From Dipteris shenzhenensis (taxonomy: Eukaryota > Polypodiophyta > Polypodiopsida > Gleicheniales), in the NCBI GenBank assembly GCA_047967505.1, contig CM106541.1: a stretch of 64,000 nt of DNA. One strand, given 5' to 3'. This document shows positions 1 through 10,821 of the stretch, piece by piece. The notes beneath the pieces were generated by a model. That model had not been told where the DNA came from. It did not search any database and was given only the letters and a program-made list of their open reading frames with translations. The translations under genes and the position numbers were made by a program. Within the stretch, counting starts at the first letter, position 1, and every line of letters starts with the position of its first letter.

Positions 1-655
1 CAGTCCTTTGCAATATGCCTCAGTAGCTTCGATACTAAGCTTGCTTGTGAATGACAATTTATTTTTGGAGTGAGTTAAGATCAGTTTTCTTTTGTGCTTT
101 TTTTATTTCAAAATTTGGGACGTATTTAGTTAGTAAATTATAGATGTTGTGAAACATCCACCTGGTTGAAGTAAGTGAATTATGTATCCTGTACCTTAAG
201 CATCCCATCATCTCGATAGGGTGGGTATTTTCCTTTCTACATGTCTCGGATACGGCAGAAGCGCACAAATATCTGTGGACACTGTATGTGTACCAGACTT
301 GCCATTTGATGATGCCCAGTAGCTAACTTCTGGACATCTTCTAATGCTTGTATATATAATACTTGTGCCTCAGATATGAAGCTTCCATGGAAATTTGGTC
401 TCATGCCAAACACTAAATTGTGGAAGATTTTTCCCTACATACATAAATACTCAAAAGTAGACTATCTCTTTCCCCCCCGCCCCTCTTCCTCTCTCTCTCT
501 CTCTGTGCGCAAATTTGTTGCACAGCTGTGGACTTTCTGCATTTTTCATTTAGTTAATCTTTGCATGCTACGTGATTTCTTATGTATTTTCGACATGCCG
601 ATATAGCTCAGGAAACTTCAGTTGTTTGTATCTAATTTCCATCTTGCAAAATTAG
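1..655. other. Left edge, no gene recognised
   Basis: No convincing coding sequence is visible. The stretch is AT-rich with a C-run followed by a short (CT)n tract at about 474-505. If the exon-like segment at 656-929 is real, this would be intron or upstream sequence of that gene. The T-rich stretch before 655 ends in TTAG, a usable splice acceptor. Confidence 0.3.
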
Positions 656-929
656 CAATGGTGAGAAGCCAAATGGTGATGAGGTGACTAATACAACAGA
701 GAGAATGGTAAGAAAAACATATGCTGATTTGCTTATACAGTGGGTTCTTGAACCGCATGTACATCACCGGGTTGTCATCATTCAGGCCTTGCAAAATCAG
801 TCTTCCTCAGTACAGAAAAGTAGTGGAGTTCAAATTCAGGGACAACTTTCCCAATGGATGGTGTCATTGGAAGAATTTGGCACCAAAAGCCAAAATGGAA
901 TGTTGATGTATTTGCAACTGTGTCAAGAG
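656..929 (+). CDS. Putative internal exon of an unidentified gene
   Basis: An open stretch of about 91 codons (frame starting at 657) is bounded by a TTAG acceptor ending at 655 and a GAG|GTATGT donor after 929, so the reading frame ends exactly at a consensus donor. The peptide is mixed in composition, with hydrophobic helical stretches (LLIQWVLEP, VVIIQALQNQ, MLMYLQLCQE) and a Ser/Gln-rich middle. It looks like ordinary helical protein rather than repeat translation. I do not recognise the family. No partner exon was identified on either side, so this may be one exon of a long gene extending off the window, or a gene fragment. Composition is less skewed than in the surrounding AT-rich DNA. 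Confidence 0.3.
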
Positions 930-2079
930 GTATGTCTCGTTCATGCATTTTGCCGTGTCTCAAAGATGTATATATGGACATACATGAGATTGAGGCATTG
1001 ACCAGAGAACCGTGGGTGACTTTTATGTTAGGCCTTTTAACACACAGACATACACTGGACGCCAGAAAAGGGCTGGTAACTCATATATTTCATCAACACA
1101 CCTTGCAGCAGTCATGACTTCTATAACCCACTCTTTTAATTTTCGCTTTTGCAAACAAGAATAATGATCAAAGGGGACTCATACACAAGGAACACTCCAG
1201 TATGGCACAAAGTAGGAACACCTCTGCTCCTTAAAAACATTAGCTTTCCTACACCTTTTACAACAAAAACAGCTCGCATGTCGTATTTTGAGTTTTCGAC
1301 CCTCTTTCTTATCGATTTAGACCTCATAGAATGTCGTATATCTTGATCTCAGCTTCGCAACGATAACAAAAACTCCTAAATCCGAGTTACGGATCAAAAG
1401 TTATCTCGAATATAGTGATTGTTACTCTTTTGGGAAGGCACGATTGCTTTTTTTATATGCATGCTCTTTACCCATGCCTCCACTGCCCTATCTACCATTA
1501 GTTCCACAATCAACAATCAGTTCCTATCTTCACGCAAGTAAAGATCTAGTCTTAGCGTGCAAAACATAACTTGAGATGTATAATAGTATCATTTCCACCT
1601 AGTTCCTATCACTAGCAGTTCAAAATTGGGGTCCTCAAAATCTACTTATAATTTTTGCCTAGACTTAAGTTGTAGACATTCATGTCTAGTAGTCTTCAAA
1701 AGTTGATGTAGTGAGTTGGCGTATGTTGACTCCTTTGTAGTAGTGTTTGTAGGCCATGTTTTTTTCTCTTTGTCGTTCGCCCGTCTTGTAGTGATCATTG
1801 TTAGTTGAACAATATATTTCTTAAGCCGGTATGTATTTACTTTATTCTTCTACAAGGTGTGGTCTAAGTTCACCAAGTGGTATGAGCTATTAGGGAATTG
1901 TTTTTGCACTCAAAAAGGACCTTTCCATTTTGTTTGAAACTTAGTCTTGAATGTGTTATCTAGCTTGTTGTTATAACAGAGCACCCTTACCAATCTTCTT
2001 GTTCTTGATCTTCTCATTAGCTCTTTACTGATTTTGCTCTTGTGTCTTTTGATAGTGCTCTAATGCTTGCATCCAAGCC
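930..2079. other. Gene-free stretch before the gypsy remnant
   Basis: Only short out-of-context ORFs are present. The sequence is AT-rich, with no LTR boundary, RNA gene or splice pattern that I could support. It may be intron of the putative exon at 656-929 or decayed retroelement sequence. Confidence 0.3.
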
Positions 2080-2170
2080 AACTCCATCGTTTGCAATTTT
2101 TAAAGGGGAATCCTGAAGTAATGCTAAGGCTCCTCATTTATCTTCATCAAGAATCTCAGTATTGGCACCT

Positions 2171-2840
2171 CTACCTCAATAGGCACCAAAGCTTCAACTC
2201 TAGCGATAAGGTGGAAAGGAGAGAACCAGGTGCTTCCTTCCATTGCAATCCTGTGAGCGCATAAGTAAGCTCCAAATCCCATGTTTTCTTGTGAGGTTGA
2301 ATCATCTTGCTAATCAAGATTGTTAGTTCATCATTGAAATTTTCATTCATTCCATTACATTGTGGATAGTAATGAGTGGCATACTTGTGTTTGATTTTCA
2401 TCTTTCCACATAAAATATTTATCAACTTGCTGTGAAATCTAGGTCCTCTATCTAGCAAAATCTCCAATGGTATGCCAAACCAACATCAAATTTCCTCATA
2501 CACGAACTTGCATACTTCCTTTGCATTCACTACTTCAATTGGTTTGGCTTTTGCCATTCGGATAAGTAGTCAATGGTTGTAATTAAGCATTATTTCCCAC
2601 GAGCACAGTCATCGGCAATGGTCCAATGGCATATGTTCCCCACCTTTCAAAAAGGGTGTAAGCAAGCATGATGTTCCTTGGTTCAGGATTTAACACCCTT
2701 TTTCCCATTCTCTGGCATTGGAAACAGGATCTACACCAATGTTGCACATGCTTTTGAATAGAAGGCCATACATAACCCTCCAATAATATTTTCTGTAATG
2801 TGATTTTAAAACGCAAATTGTCCTCCACACTCTCCCTCAT
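2171..2840 (-). pseudogene. Ty3/gypsy integrase, broken
   Basis: Integrase inserts retroelement cDNA into the host chromosome. The upstream piece (2840-2583) carries the zinc-binding end, with CRSCFQCQRMGK following a His-containing helix, and then the W-x-D/A-IGPLP stretch that leads into the catalytic core; here the Asp position reads Ala in TYAIGPLP. The downstream piece (2467-2171) has the core signature LLDRGPRF followed by a YYPQCNGMNEN motif, matching the usual YHPQxxGxxE/N block. Frame breaks separate the two pieces and further stops follow, so no active enzyme can be made. Confidence 0.75.
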
Positions 2841-3205
2841 GATTGGTTTTCAATATTTGATAAATCTCCTCTTTTTAAGGAACCCTTCTCAATACCAAAT
2901 CAGGTCCTTTCATGCAAAGAACATCACCAATAATGTAAAATTTTTGGCATTTCTTCACAAACTAATACATCCCTTGTTTTGTCATACTTGAAGGTACTCT
3001 TTCCGTCATTAGAAACGCTTCCTCCTTAGCAAGATACTCCCTCCGACGATATAATGGTCCATCCATCTTGGTTGCAAATACCATCCCCACAATGGCTTAC
3101 TGAGCTACTTCATGAGCATTACGGGTCTGTTCTCTATCCAATGCTGAACGTTCCAAGCTTCAGAGTGTCCTAACAGCTCTTGACCTCTCAAACCCAAGCT
3201 TTGAG

Positions 3206-3438
3206 ATGCATATGCTTTGTTTGCCATACTTGCTTCACTATCAACAAAGCATTCCCTTTAATGATAAGTCTTCGTATTCTAAGTTTAAGGCATACCTTGA
3301 GACTTTGACACACAAAGCTGAGTACTCTCCTTCATTTGTTACTTTTGGTGTGCATCTCCTCCACACAAATATCATAGACACCATCCCTCTAGTGGAAACT
3401 CCTCTAGAAAGAACCATCAAACCAAAGAACATGAGCAT
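3206..3438 (-). pseudogene. Ty3/gypsy RNase H-like fragment
   Basis: The minus-strand reading gives a stretch resembling the second RNase H-type domain of plant Ty3/gypsy polyproteins, including TNEGEYSALC in place of the usual TNNEAEYxAL block that carries a catalytic Glu. Upstream and downstream frames are broken. It lies between the RT tail and the integrase zinc domain, as expected for this element type. The left breakpoint of the tandem duplication (3381) falls inside it. Confidence 0.6.
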
Positions 3439-3837
3439 TTGTGAGCCAAGTTACCTCCTTGCTTGCACTTGGTTGTTCTTCCTCCTTCACCAAGATTGGG
3501 CCTTCCTTATGTGTGAGAAGATCAGCCAAGGAAGCTCGAGTGGACTTCTCGATTAAGAATGTGAAGTCAAATTCCTACTCAATTATCCACTTTATCATGT
3601 TTTTTGAAAGACTAGTACTGTTGAGTAGGAGGGGTAAAAGTGTGTAGCTGGTAAACACAACAAATGGTTTGGGCAACAAATGAGATCTAAATCTACTGCA
3701 TGCATAAACCAAACTTGATAGCACAAGCTCTACCTATGTGTACTTTTTTTCGCCTTAGTTTTTACCCTATTAGCATAGTACACTTGCTTCATACATCTGG
3801 ATTCATTTCCTTTTTGTAAGAGAATTTCTTCGATTGC

Positions 3838-3965
3838 ATTTGGCCCCATGGACATGTTGACTTATAATGGTATGTCAAATTTAGGAGCTTTCACAATTGA
3901 AATCTCTCCAGATGTCTTCTTGACTTTGCCAAACACCTCCTCACACTCTTCATCCCATTGAAGAG
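3838..3965 (-). pseudogene. Ty3/gypsy RT C-terminal fragment, copy 1
   Basis: This is the same fragment as the better preserved 5850-6077 copy: the end of the RT domain leading to the RNase H that follows RT. It reads through MDMLTYNG-type complement text with more stops than copy 2. It sits directly upstream (minus strand) of the RNase H-like and integrase fragments, so this copy is still in its original element. Confidence 0.55.
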
Positions 3966-4189
3966 GATCCTTCTTGACTGCTTGCTGAAGTGGATAAAGC
4001 AACTATGACAAAAAAGGCATAAACTTGGACATATATTTCACCTTTTGAATGAATAGGTGCCCCCAATGAGTTTTATTCAAGGATTAATTAAGGGCAGGAT
4101 TAACATAAGCGATAGGGGTCCCTAATCGGCGCTGCAAGGCACTATTAATCGAAGGCTTAATCGTATGTAGTACCCTAATCGAAGGCTTC

Positions 4190-4866
4190 CTCTCGAAAAT
4201 TCTAGCTCCTTCCGTCACCGCCTTCCTTCTCTATATATCCGTCACCTTGCTCACTCACTCACTCTCTCTCTCTCTCTCTCTCTCCCCCCGACCTCCCACC
4301 ACCCTGCTGCGCCCTCTGCCTCGGTCTCTTGTAGCTCCTCCACTACCTCCTGTCTGCGATGCAGCCCTCTCTATCGCATTGCTTCTTAAGCTCTCGCTCC
4401 ATCTACTGCTCCCCCCGTTACTGCTCCGTCGATCCGGCTCCTTGCTGCTCCGCCTCCCGCCTCCCTGCTTCGACCTCCCACCTCCCTGCTGCTCCACCCT
4501 CCCGTCTCCCTACTACACCCTCATGTCTGGGCCTTCGCCTCCTTGCTACTCCATCCTCCCGCCCCCTTGCTCCACCCTCTGCCTAGGCCTCTCCCACCTC
4601 TTGTCACCCGTTCATCTTGGGCTCCCACTCCGCCCCTATTGGCCTCCCATCGCCCCTCCTCCACTCCCGCTACCCTCTCTACCTCGGCTGCCTCTTGCCC
4701 TCTAGTCCTCCACCTGGTTGGCTACCCGCTTGGCTGCCTCCTGCCCTCTAGTCCTCCACCTGGCTGGTTGCCCGTTGGCTACCTCCCACTTACACACTAC
4801 ATCATCCCATCCTTCAGCCTCTTTCAGTCTCCCCCTCAACCCTACCTCTCCACTCCTCGCTCTTAG
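4190..4866 (+). other. Pyrimidine-rich tract, copy 1
   Basis: This is a (CT)n run (about 4257-4285) followed by about 580 bp of C/T-rich DNA. It gives long open frames on both strands (Leu/Pro/Ser-rich on plus, Arg/Gly/Glu-rich on minus) purely from composition. It lies just upstream of LINE-like sequence in both duplicated copies, and a similar tract opens LINE 2 at 23650-24175. I therefore read it as a LINE 5' untranslated or promoter-like tract rather than a gene. Confidence 0.5.
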
Positions 4867-5849
4867 AGTCTCCACTCCCCATTCCTAGCCTCTTCGCTTT
4901 CAGTGATGAAGCGTGCATGGGCTGATGGGCCCACATGAGGGGTTGCAAAGATTGCGATGCCCCACGTACTTGCCAATACAAAAACATAGAAATAGTTTTA
5001 AATCAGCATCAAAAGATTGGAAAAGGAGAGTGAGAGAATGACAAAGAAATGAACAAGGGAAGAAACAAGAAAGATGACAGGCTTCCAAAATAACTTACTA
5101 AGATGATAGGCTTCCAAAATAACTTACTCTAGAGGACGTGAACATATGTGCCAACAAGAGTGGACTTGGTGTGGACAACAAAGCAATAACGAAGACTAGT
5201 ACAGTATCTACCTCAATGGCCACCATCCTCATCATCTCATCACCACCCACCTCCACCTCCACCTTGGGATCCTCATCATTGACCTCGACAGCTATAGTAG
5301 GAGCCTCTCCCTAGATAGCCATATCGACTACTACACCGACGACTGTGCCATCACCCAGTTCACAGTCCCTAGATATGCATTCTGGTTTACAGTACCCTTT
5401 CTCTTCCCTCTCTCCTCTCCCTCTGAGCCATCCTTCTTTCCAGTACTCTACTAGAATCCCCTCATCATTGATATCCCCACTCTCTGCTCATCTCACACTA
5501 CCATCCCTCTAGTGGAGACTCCTCTAGAAAGAACCATCAAACCAAAAAACATGAGCATTTGCGAGCCAAGTTACCTCCTTGCTTGTACTAGGTTGTTCCT
5601 CCTCCTTCACCAAGATTGGGCCTTCCTTATGTGTGAGAAGATCAACCAAGGAAGCTTGAGTGGACTTCTCGATTAAGAATGTGAAGTCAAATTCCTACTC
5701 AATTATCCACTTTATAATGCTTTTTGAAAGATTAGTACTGTTGAGCAGGAGGGGTAAAAGTGTGTAGCTGGTAAACACAACAAATCGTTTGGGTAAAAAA
5801 TAAGCTCTAAATCTACTGCATGCATAAACCAAACTTGATAGCATAAGCT

Positions 5850-6077
5850 CTACCTATGTGTACTTTTTTTCACCTCAATTTTTACCCTACTAGCATAGTA
5901 CACTGGCCTCATATATCTGGATTCATTTCCTTTTTGGATGAGAATTGCTTCGATTGCATTTGGCCTCATGGACAGGTTGACATATAATGGTTTGTCAATG
6001 ACAAATTCAAAAGCTTTCACACTTGAAATCTCTCTAGGTGTCTTCTTTGACTTTGCCAAACACCTCACACTCTTCAT
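5850..6077 (-). pseudogene. Ty3/gypsy RT C-terminal fragment, copy 2
   Basis: An open stretch of 75 codons reads as the RT-associated RNase H start of Ty3/gypsy: FVIDKPLYVNLSMRPNA, then AILIQKGNES and PVYYASRV. These match the usual blocks x-LYVxxSxxxxAIGAVLxQ and PVYYASRxL. It is truncated by the duplication breakpoint at 5501 and by decay, so it is a non-functional copy carried along in the duplicated segment. Confidence 0.7.
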
Positions 6078-6249
6078 CCCCTTGAAGAGGATCCTTCTTG
6101 ACTGCCTATTGAAGTGGATAAAGCAACTATGACAATAAAGGCAGAAACTTGGACTTTTATTTCACCTTTTGAATGAATAGGCGCCCCTGATGAGTTTTAT
6201 TCGGGCAGGATTAACATAAGGGATAGGGTTCCCTAATCGGCGCTGCAAG

Positions 6250-6880
6250 GCTCTCTCTCTCTCTCTCTTTGACCTCCCTTCGCCTCGGCCTCTTGTAGCT
6301 CCTCATGTCTGCTACCTCATGTCTGCACTGCAGCCCCCTCTGATCGTGCTGCTGCTTCAGCTCCCGCTCCTTCTACTGCTCCCCCCGTTGCTGCTTCGTC
6401 AATCCGACTCCTTGCTGCTCCGCCTCCCACCTCCTTGCTCTAGCCTCCTGCCTTCCTGCTGCTGCTCCACCCTCCCGTCTCCCTACTACGCCCCCCTGTC
6501 TGGGCCTTCGCCTCCTTGCTGCTCCATCCTCCTGCCTCCTTGCTCTGCCCTACGCCTAGGCCTCTCCCACCTCTTGTCACCCCTCCGTCTTGGCCTCCCG
6601 CTCTGCCCCTACTGGCCTCCCATCGCCCCTCGTCCACTCCCGCTGCCCTCTCCACCTTGGCTGCCTCCTACCCTCTAGTCCTCCACCTGGCTGGTTGCCC
6701 GCTTGGCTACCTCCTACCCTCTAGTCCTCCACCTGGCTGCCTGTCCACTGGCTACCTCCCACTTACACACTACATCATCCCGTCCTTCAGCCTCTTGCAG
6801 CCACTAGCCTCTTTCAATCTCCCCCTCAACCCTGCCTCTCCACTCCTCGCTCTTAGAGTCTCCACTCCCCATTCCTAGCC
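6250..6880 (+). other. Pyrimidine-rich tract, copy 2
   Basis: This is the duplicate of the C/T-rich tract at 4190-4866, starting with a (CT)n run at about 6251-6269. Long frames on both strands come from composition alone. It precedes the LINE 1 ORF1-like region directly and may be the 5' untranslated part of that LINE. Confidence 0.5.
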
Positions 6881-7274
6881 TCTTCGCTTTCAGTGATGAA
6901 GCCTGCATGGGCTGATGGGCCCACATGAGGGGTTGCAAAGATTGCGATGCCCCACGTACCTGCCAATACAAAAACAAAGAAATAGTTTTGAATTAGCATC
7001 AAGATTCAAAAGATGGGAAAAGGCGAGCCAGAGAATGACAAAGAAAAGGACAAGGGAAGAAACAAGAAAGATGACAGGCTTCCAAAATAACTTGCTCTAG
7101 AGGACGTGAACATACATGTCAACACGAGTGGACTTGGTGTGGATAACAAAGCAATAACGAAGACTAGTACAGTATCTACCTCGGTGGGGCCACCATCCTC
7201 ATCATCATCACCAGCCACCTCCACCTTGGGATCCTCATCATTGACACCCCGACAGCTACAGTAGGAGCCTCTCC

Positions 7275-7920
7275 TTGGACAGCCATATTGACTACTACAC
7301 CGACGATTGTGCCGTCACCCGGTTTACAGTACCCTTTCTCTTCCCTCTCTCCTCTCCCTCTGAGCCATCCTTCTTTCCAATACTCTACTGGAATCCCCTA
7401 CTCTCTGCTCATCTCACCAACTCACAACCCACCATCGAGCCCCACCTCTCTACCTTTGCACCCACCCTCTACCGATCCGAGATCTCGAGAGGTCCGAGCT
7501 ACTCATTGGTAGACCCACTAGATCTATGGGAGTCGCTCCTCATAGAGGTACGTAGCATTCGGGCGCGCGAGGTGGAGTTGACCCGATTTGCGCAGGTGCA
7601 GACCCGTTTCACCCAAGAGCAGGTGATTGTTATTCAAGAGCAAGCCAGTCTCATACAGGAGCTCAAATAGAACATCGTGGAGCTCAGGAAGGAGTTTTCT
7701 TCTTGAGTGTGGCCTCGGGTGGTACACCTGTAGTAGCAGCCGTGGAGGCTCCGATAGCTACCATGCAGTCGACCATAGTAGAGATGTCCAACTGGGTAGA
7801 TGCTATGAAGCGGGAACCTGCAAAGGCAACTATTTTGGCTACCCTTCTGGAACTGTAGCAGAGGGCCGATCCCACGGACAGAGAATGCACCGATGGGCAA
7901 TGCAACAACCTTTGTGGAGA
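7275..7920 (+). pseudogene. LINE 1 ORF1-like region with coiled coil
   Basis: ORF1 products of LINEs bind the element RNA, often through a trimeric coiled coil and nucleic-acid-binding motifs. Here an open frame of 131 codons ends in a strongly heptad-like, Glu/Gln/Arg-rich stretch (about codons 90-131; for example VQTRFTQEQVIVIQEQASLI). After a stop at 7668 the same kind of sequence continues to about 7900 (VAAVEAPIATMQSTIVEMSN). No zinc knuckle is evident. Assignment rests on position upstream of the endonuclease and on the coiled coil, not on a recognised family signature. Confidence 0.45.
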
Positions 7921-8579
7921 GCACACTAGGGGTTCCTTACCATGCTATTGTGGGAGCATGGCAAGTGGGGAGAGATTCCAACAGAGAGTAGCCTCTTGGT
8001 ATATGCTTCGGGGACACTCAGGCACGCCTAGCAGCTTTGCATCATCGATTGGCTCTACAGGATCACCAGACTATATCTATGGATGAGGACCTAACTCCTT
8101 TACAAATAGAGGAGAGATGTGCCCTTTTGTAGCTACGTGATGCAGCTCGCAAAGAGGGGAAGTGGGCAGTAGTGTGGGATGGACGTCTCATTACCAGACC
8201 CCGCGCTGGCCACCTGACCGATCCTCCACATAGGGGGTGGGGTCTATGAGACTCAGGATACTGAGACCCTTGCTTGCACCATTTGGAACTATAATGGTAC
8301 CCTCTGATATGAGCCTGGGAATTTCTCGGAGTCATACACAGGAAAAGGCATAGTCTTCTACACAGAGACACATCAGAGCCTAGAGCGCCCCTTACTAATG
8401 GTCAGTGGGTCAGTGGATAGACTTGGGAGTCAGCCTACAAGGGGGAGACGAGGGATACAAGTAGAGTACGGAGATTAGGAGGACTAACAGTCTTATATAG
8501 ATCATCTCTTATTGAGGCGATTCAGTGGAGAGGAGAGATCCACATTCTAGGTTTTTTTGGATCCAACTACGATGCACCA

Positions 8580-9263
8580 CCAGCCGTGATCTCTTCATAG
8601 TGACATGCTACTTCCCACCAGAGACCTCACATTTTTCTAGGGTAGTATGAGAGGAGCCTAAGACATCACCATATACACCCCTCTATCATGATATCATGGA
8701 TTTGTTGAGCCGCAAAGATGTACTCCTAGTGGGGTCTTCAACACAAGGATAGGAGCACGCTAGGTCCCACTACTAGATTTTCGAGAGGATGCTATTTACT
8801 TCCTGACATAGATTTGGTTGACGCTGACATATCACGAGTGTCTGTTGATAGATGGGCCCCTATCACTTCTTACAGACATACACTACTGGATCTAGGTACG
8901 GCACACGATCTCATTATCTATAATGGTCTTGAGCGGCGATTGGCCTCCTCCATCGGCTTCCCTTGCTTTCCGAGGGGGTCTAGCATAGTTGATTATATCT
9001 TGGGATCCCCTGCCTTCACATCACATATCACAGACTTCTCCATCTCACCACCACCACCTAGGGCTGATCACACATATCTTTTCTTCAATATCACCACCCC
9101 CCGCCTTGCTCTACCACCCACCATACCACCCGCCTACACCACCTATCATAACATACACTTTGACCACAACCTCTCACCCATATACTCTACATGGCTCTAC
9201 ACTTTACTCACCTATTTTGACAACATACCCCTCCTAGAAAATCGAGCCACGTTGATTAGCTGA
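8580..9263 (+). pseudogene. LINE 1 endonuclease (EEP family), broken
   Basis: This enzyme nicks target DNA to prime reverse transcription. Recognisable blocks are IVTCYFPPE (about 8600), the GDFN box at about 8729-8742, SSIVDYILGSP (about 8980-9010) and the terminal ...FSIS-x-RADHTYLFF block around 9040-9090, equivalent to the SDH box. The GDFN box reads GVFN, and only after a one-base frame correction, so the catalytic Asp is lost. The last 149 codons (8814-9263) are open. The rest is interrupted by stops, so no active enzyme is encoded. Confidence 0.7.
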
Positions 9264-9266
9264 TCA

Positions 9267-10028
9267 TTGCATGAAGCTGTCCTCCATGCCTTCCCGTACA
9301 CCACACGTTCTAACTGTCCATCGCCTTTAGGGTCCGTGCCATGTAATAGGTGGTACGATGATGAGTGTAAGGCTCTTCACCGACAACTCCGATTCAAATC
9401 CCGACATGGCCTACCAAGTGAACTAGACACATTATGCCAAAACGAGGAATTACTGAACATCCTTTTTCAGTAATAATTCCAAAGACTTTTGGCAACAGTT
9501 TCTTGAACGGCGGTCCCCCTCACCACTCACATACACTCAAGTCTGGCACAACTACACCCACACACTTTATGACATCCCAGACCAACCCATAGTTGATCTC
9601 TCACACATACCACAACCTACCTCTTGCACTCTTTTCACTAACAGGGGCATCAAAGCTGCGGTCATGAAGCTTCATAATGGTCGAGCGAAGGATCATGAGG
9701 GATTATGCACCAAGTTTGTTGCATACGGGATTGATATCCTAGCCCCTATCCTAGCAAAGCTATTTAATGAAGCAATTGATCTCGGCTTCCCACACACTTG
9801 GACCCTCAACACTATCACACCTATCCACAAGGTAGGGGATCCCATGGATCCAAGTAACTACAGGACCATTATGATCGGGCATGTCATGTCCAAGATATAA
9901 GATATGGAGGTCAATTGCTATGCAGAGATGCAAGGACTCAGAGCATATGGACAGGCAGGCTTTCAACGTGACCGCGGGACCATGGATTAAATCCTAACCC
10001 TTAGGATTGTCATAGAGGAGGTCAAGAC
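9267..10028 (+). pseudogene. LINE 1 RT, N-terminal half
   Basis: After the endonuclease comes a linker with NRWYDDECKALHRQLR (9350-9400), as in LINE linkers. It is followed by RT motifs 0-2: KLHNGRAKDHEGL, then LAPILAKLFNEAI, LGFPHTWTLNTITPIHK, and GDPMDPSNYRTIMIGHV (9664-9900). The frame continues after a stop to about 10028, where the TR-GAG element is inserted. The second half resumes at 12617. Several stops make it non-functional. Confidence 0.8.
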
Positions 10029-10033
10029 ACAAA

Positions 10034-10302
10034 TGTTGGTAAACTGAAAAGAAAGCATGGAGTGAACACAAACTCAGAATTCTTGCTTATGGAATGAAGA
10101 AAGGTGAGGTCCTTAAGTAGGCACCTCTTACATGATCACTAACATCACTGATGACCTTTGAGCTCCACAATCATCTCCTCAATCTGCTCCTAGATTCTCT
10201 CAATCATCCTATGTGGCTTCTATCACCACCTAACTGTGCCTCTAGCACACACACATAGAAACCAAGGTGTGCCTGAGGCATACACCTTGAGATATCCCAA
10301 CA
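10034..10302 (-). repeat. TR-GAG 3' LTR
   Basis: This 269-bp LTR runs TGTTGGTAAACTG...GATATCCCAACA on plus. It lacks a 20-bp internal duplication (CTTATGGACACCTAACTGTG) present in the other LTR, and otherwise differs from it by a few substitutions. Confidence 0.93.
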
Positions 10303-10821
10303 AAACCCCCCCTCAAGGAAATGCCTCAGGCTATGTCAAGGATACAACTAGCACAAGGTGTCACATGCCATCTCATGGTGGTCATGGATCTATCAATGGC
10401 TAGGATCTCAAGCTAGCAAGGGTTCCCATGGGTGTAAGGAAAAAAAAAGGGATACAAAAGACCTTCCAATGGTTATCTCCCCTGCATGTACATGCACACA
10501 ATGTCTACAGGAGGTACCATGGAGCAAAAACACATACACATGGCCTACATCATATGGTGACTAGAGGTGTTTACAAAACACAATAGTTTATTTTATTCAT
10601 TTTGGAGGACTATCCAGGCTGAGTACCTTGATTCAACATATATATGGAGATGATTCAAAAAGCATAATCTTCAAAGGATGCCTCATCTTGTGGAGGCACA
10701 TCAACTGAAAGTAGATTGGCATTTTCTGACTTTGAAGTTGCTTCCTTTTTGGCTCTACAAAACTTTTCATGATGATTGTTTTTGCCACAGTGTTTGCATG
10801 GATTGATCTTGAAGTAGTCTT

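Larger units (their letters stand above)
2080..4060 (-). mobile_element. Decayed Ty3/gypsy retrotransposon fragment
   Basis: Read on the minus strand from right to left, this holds the end of the RT domain (about 3960-3840), an RNase H-like stretch (3438-3206), the integrase zinc-binding domain (2840-2583) and the integrase core (2467-2171). That is the RT-RH-IN order of Ty3/gypsy, as opposed to IN-RT-RH of Ty1/copia. All parts carry frameshifts and stops, and no LTR, PBS or polypurine tract was found, so it is an old internal fragment. Its upstream part was copied in the tandem duplication beginning at 3381. Confidence 0.75.
3381..5500. repeat. Tandem duplication, copy 1
   Basis: The text beginning CCATCCCTCTAGTGG at 3381 starts again at 5501, and the two stretches then stay in register in the same order: gypsy RT tail, TAATCGGCGCTGCAAGG block, CT tract, pyrimidine-rich tract, then the GATGAAGC-TGCATGGGCTG block. 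Copy 1 is about 2120 bp. It holds roughly 100 bp around 4140-4240, with a TATATATCCG stretch, that is absent from copy 2. Confidence 0.85.
5501..7415. repeat. Tandem duplication, copy 2
   Basis: This is a direct repeat of 3381-5500. Copy 1 ends ...TCTGCTCATCTCAC at the 5500 junction. Copy 2 runs through the matching ...CTCTGCTCATCTCAC near 7416 and then continues into LINE sequence that copy 1 lacks. Copy 2 is therefore joined to the full LINE, while copy 1 holds only its 5' piece. Copy 2 is about 200 bp shorter because of internal deletions, one just before its CT tract. Confidence 0.85.

Noticed and set aside
4247-4866. Long Leu/Pro/Ser-rich open frames (also 6319-6878, 23622-24227, 45308-46210 and the CTC-rich LTR tracts)
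   Set aside because: They arise on both strands from C/T-rich composition, have no domain or splice context, and lie in LINE 5' or LTR and leader tracts.
7634-8371. Minus-strand frames opposite LINE 1 ORF1 (96, 80 and 102 codons)
   Set aside because: They are shadows of the plus-strand LINE with no recognisable domain.
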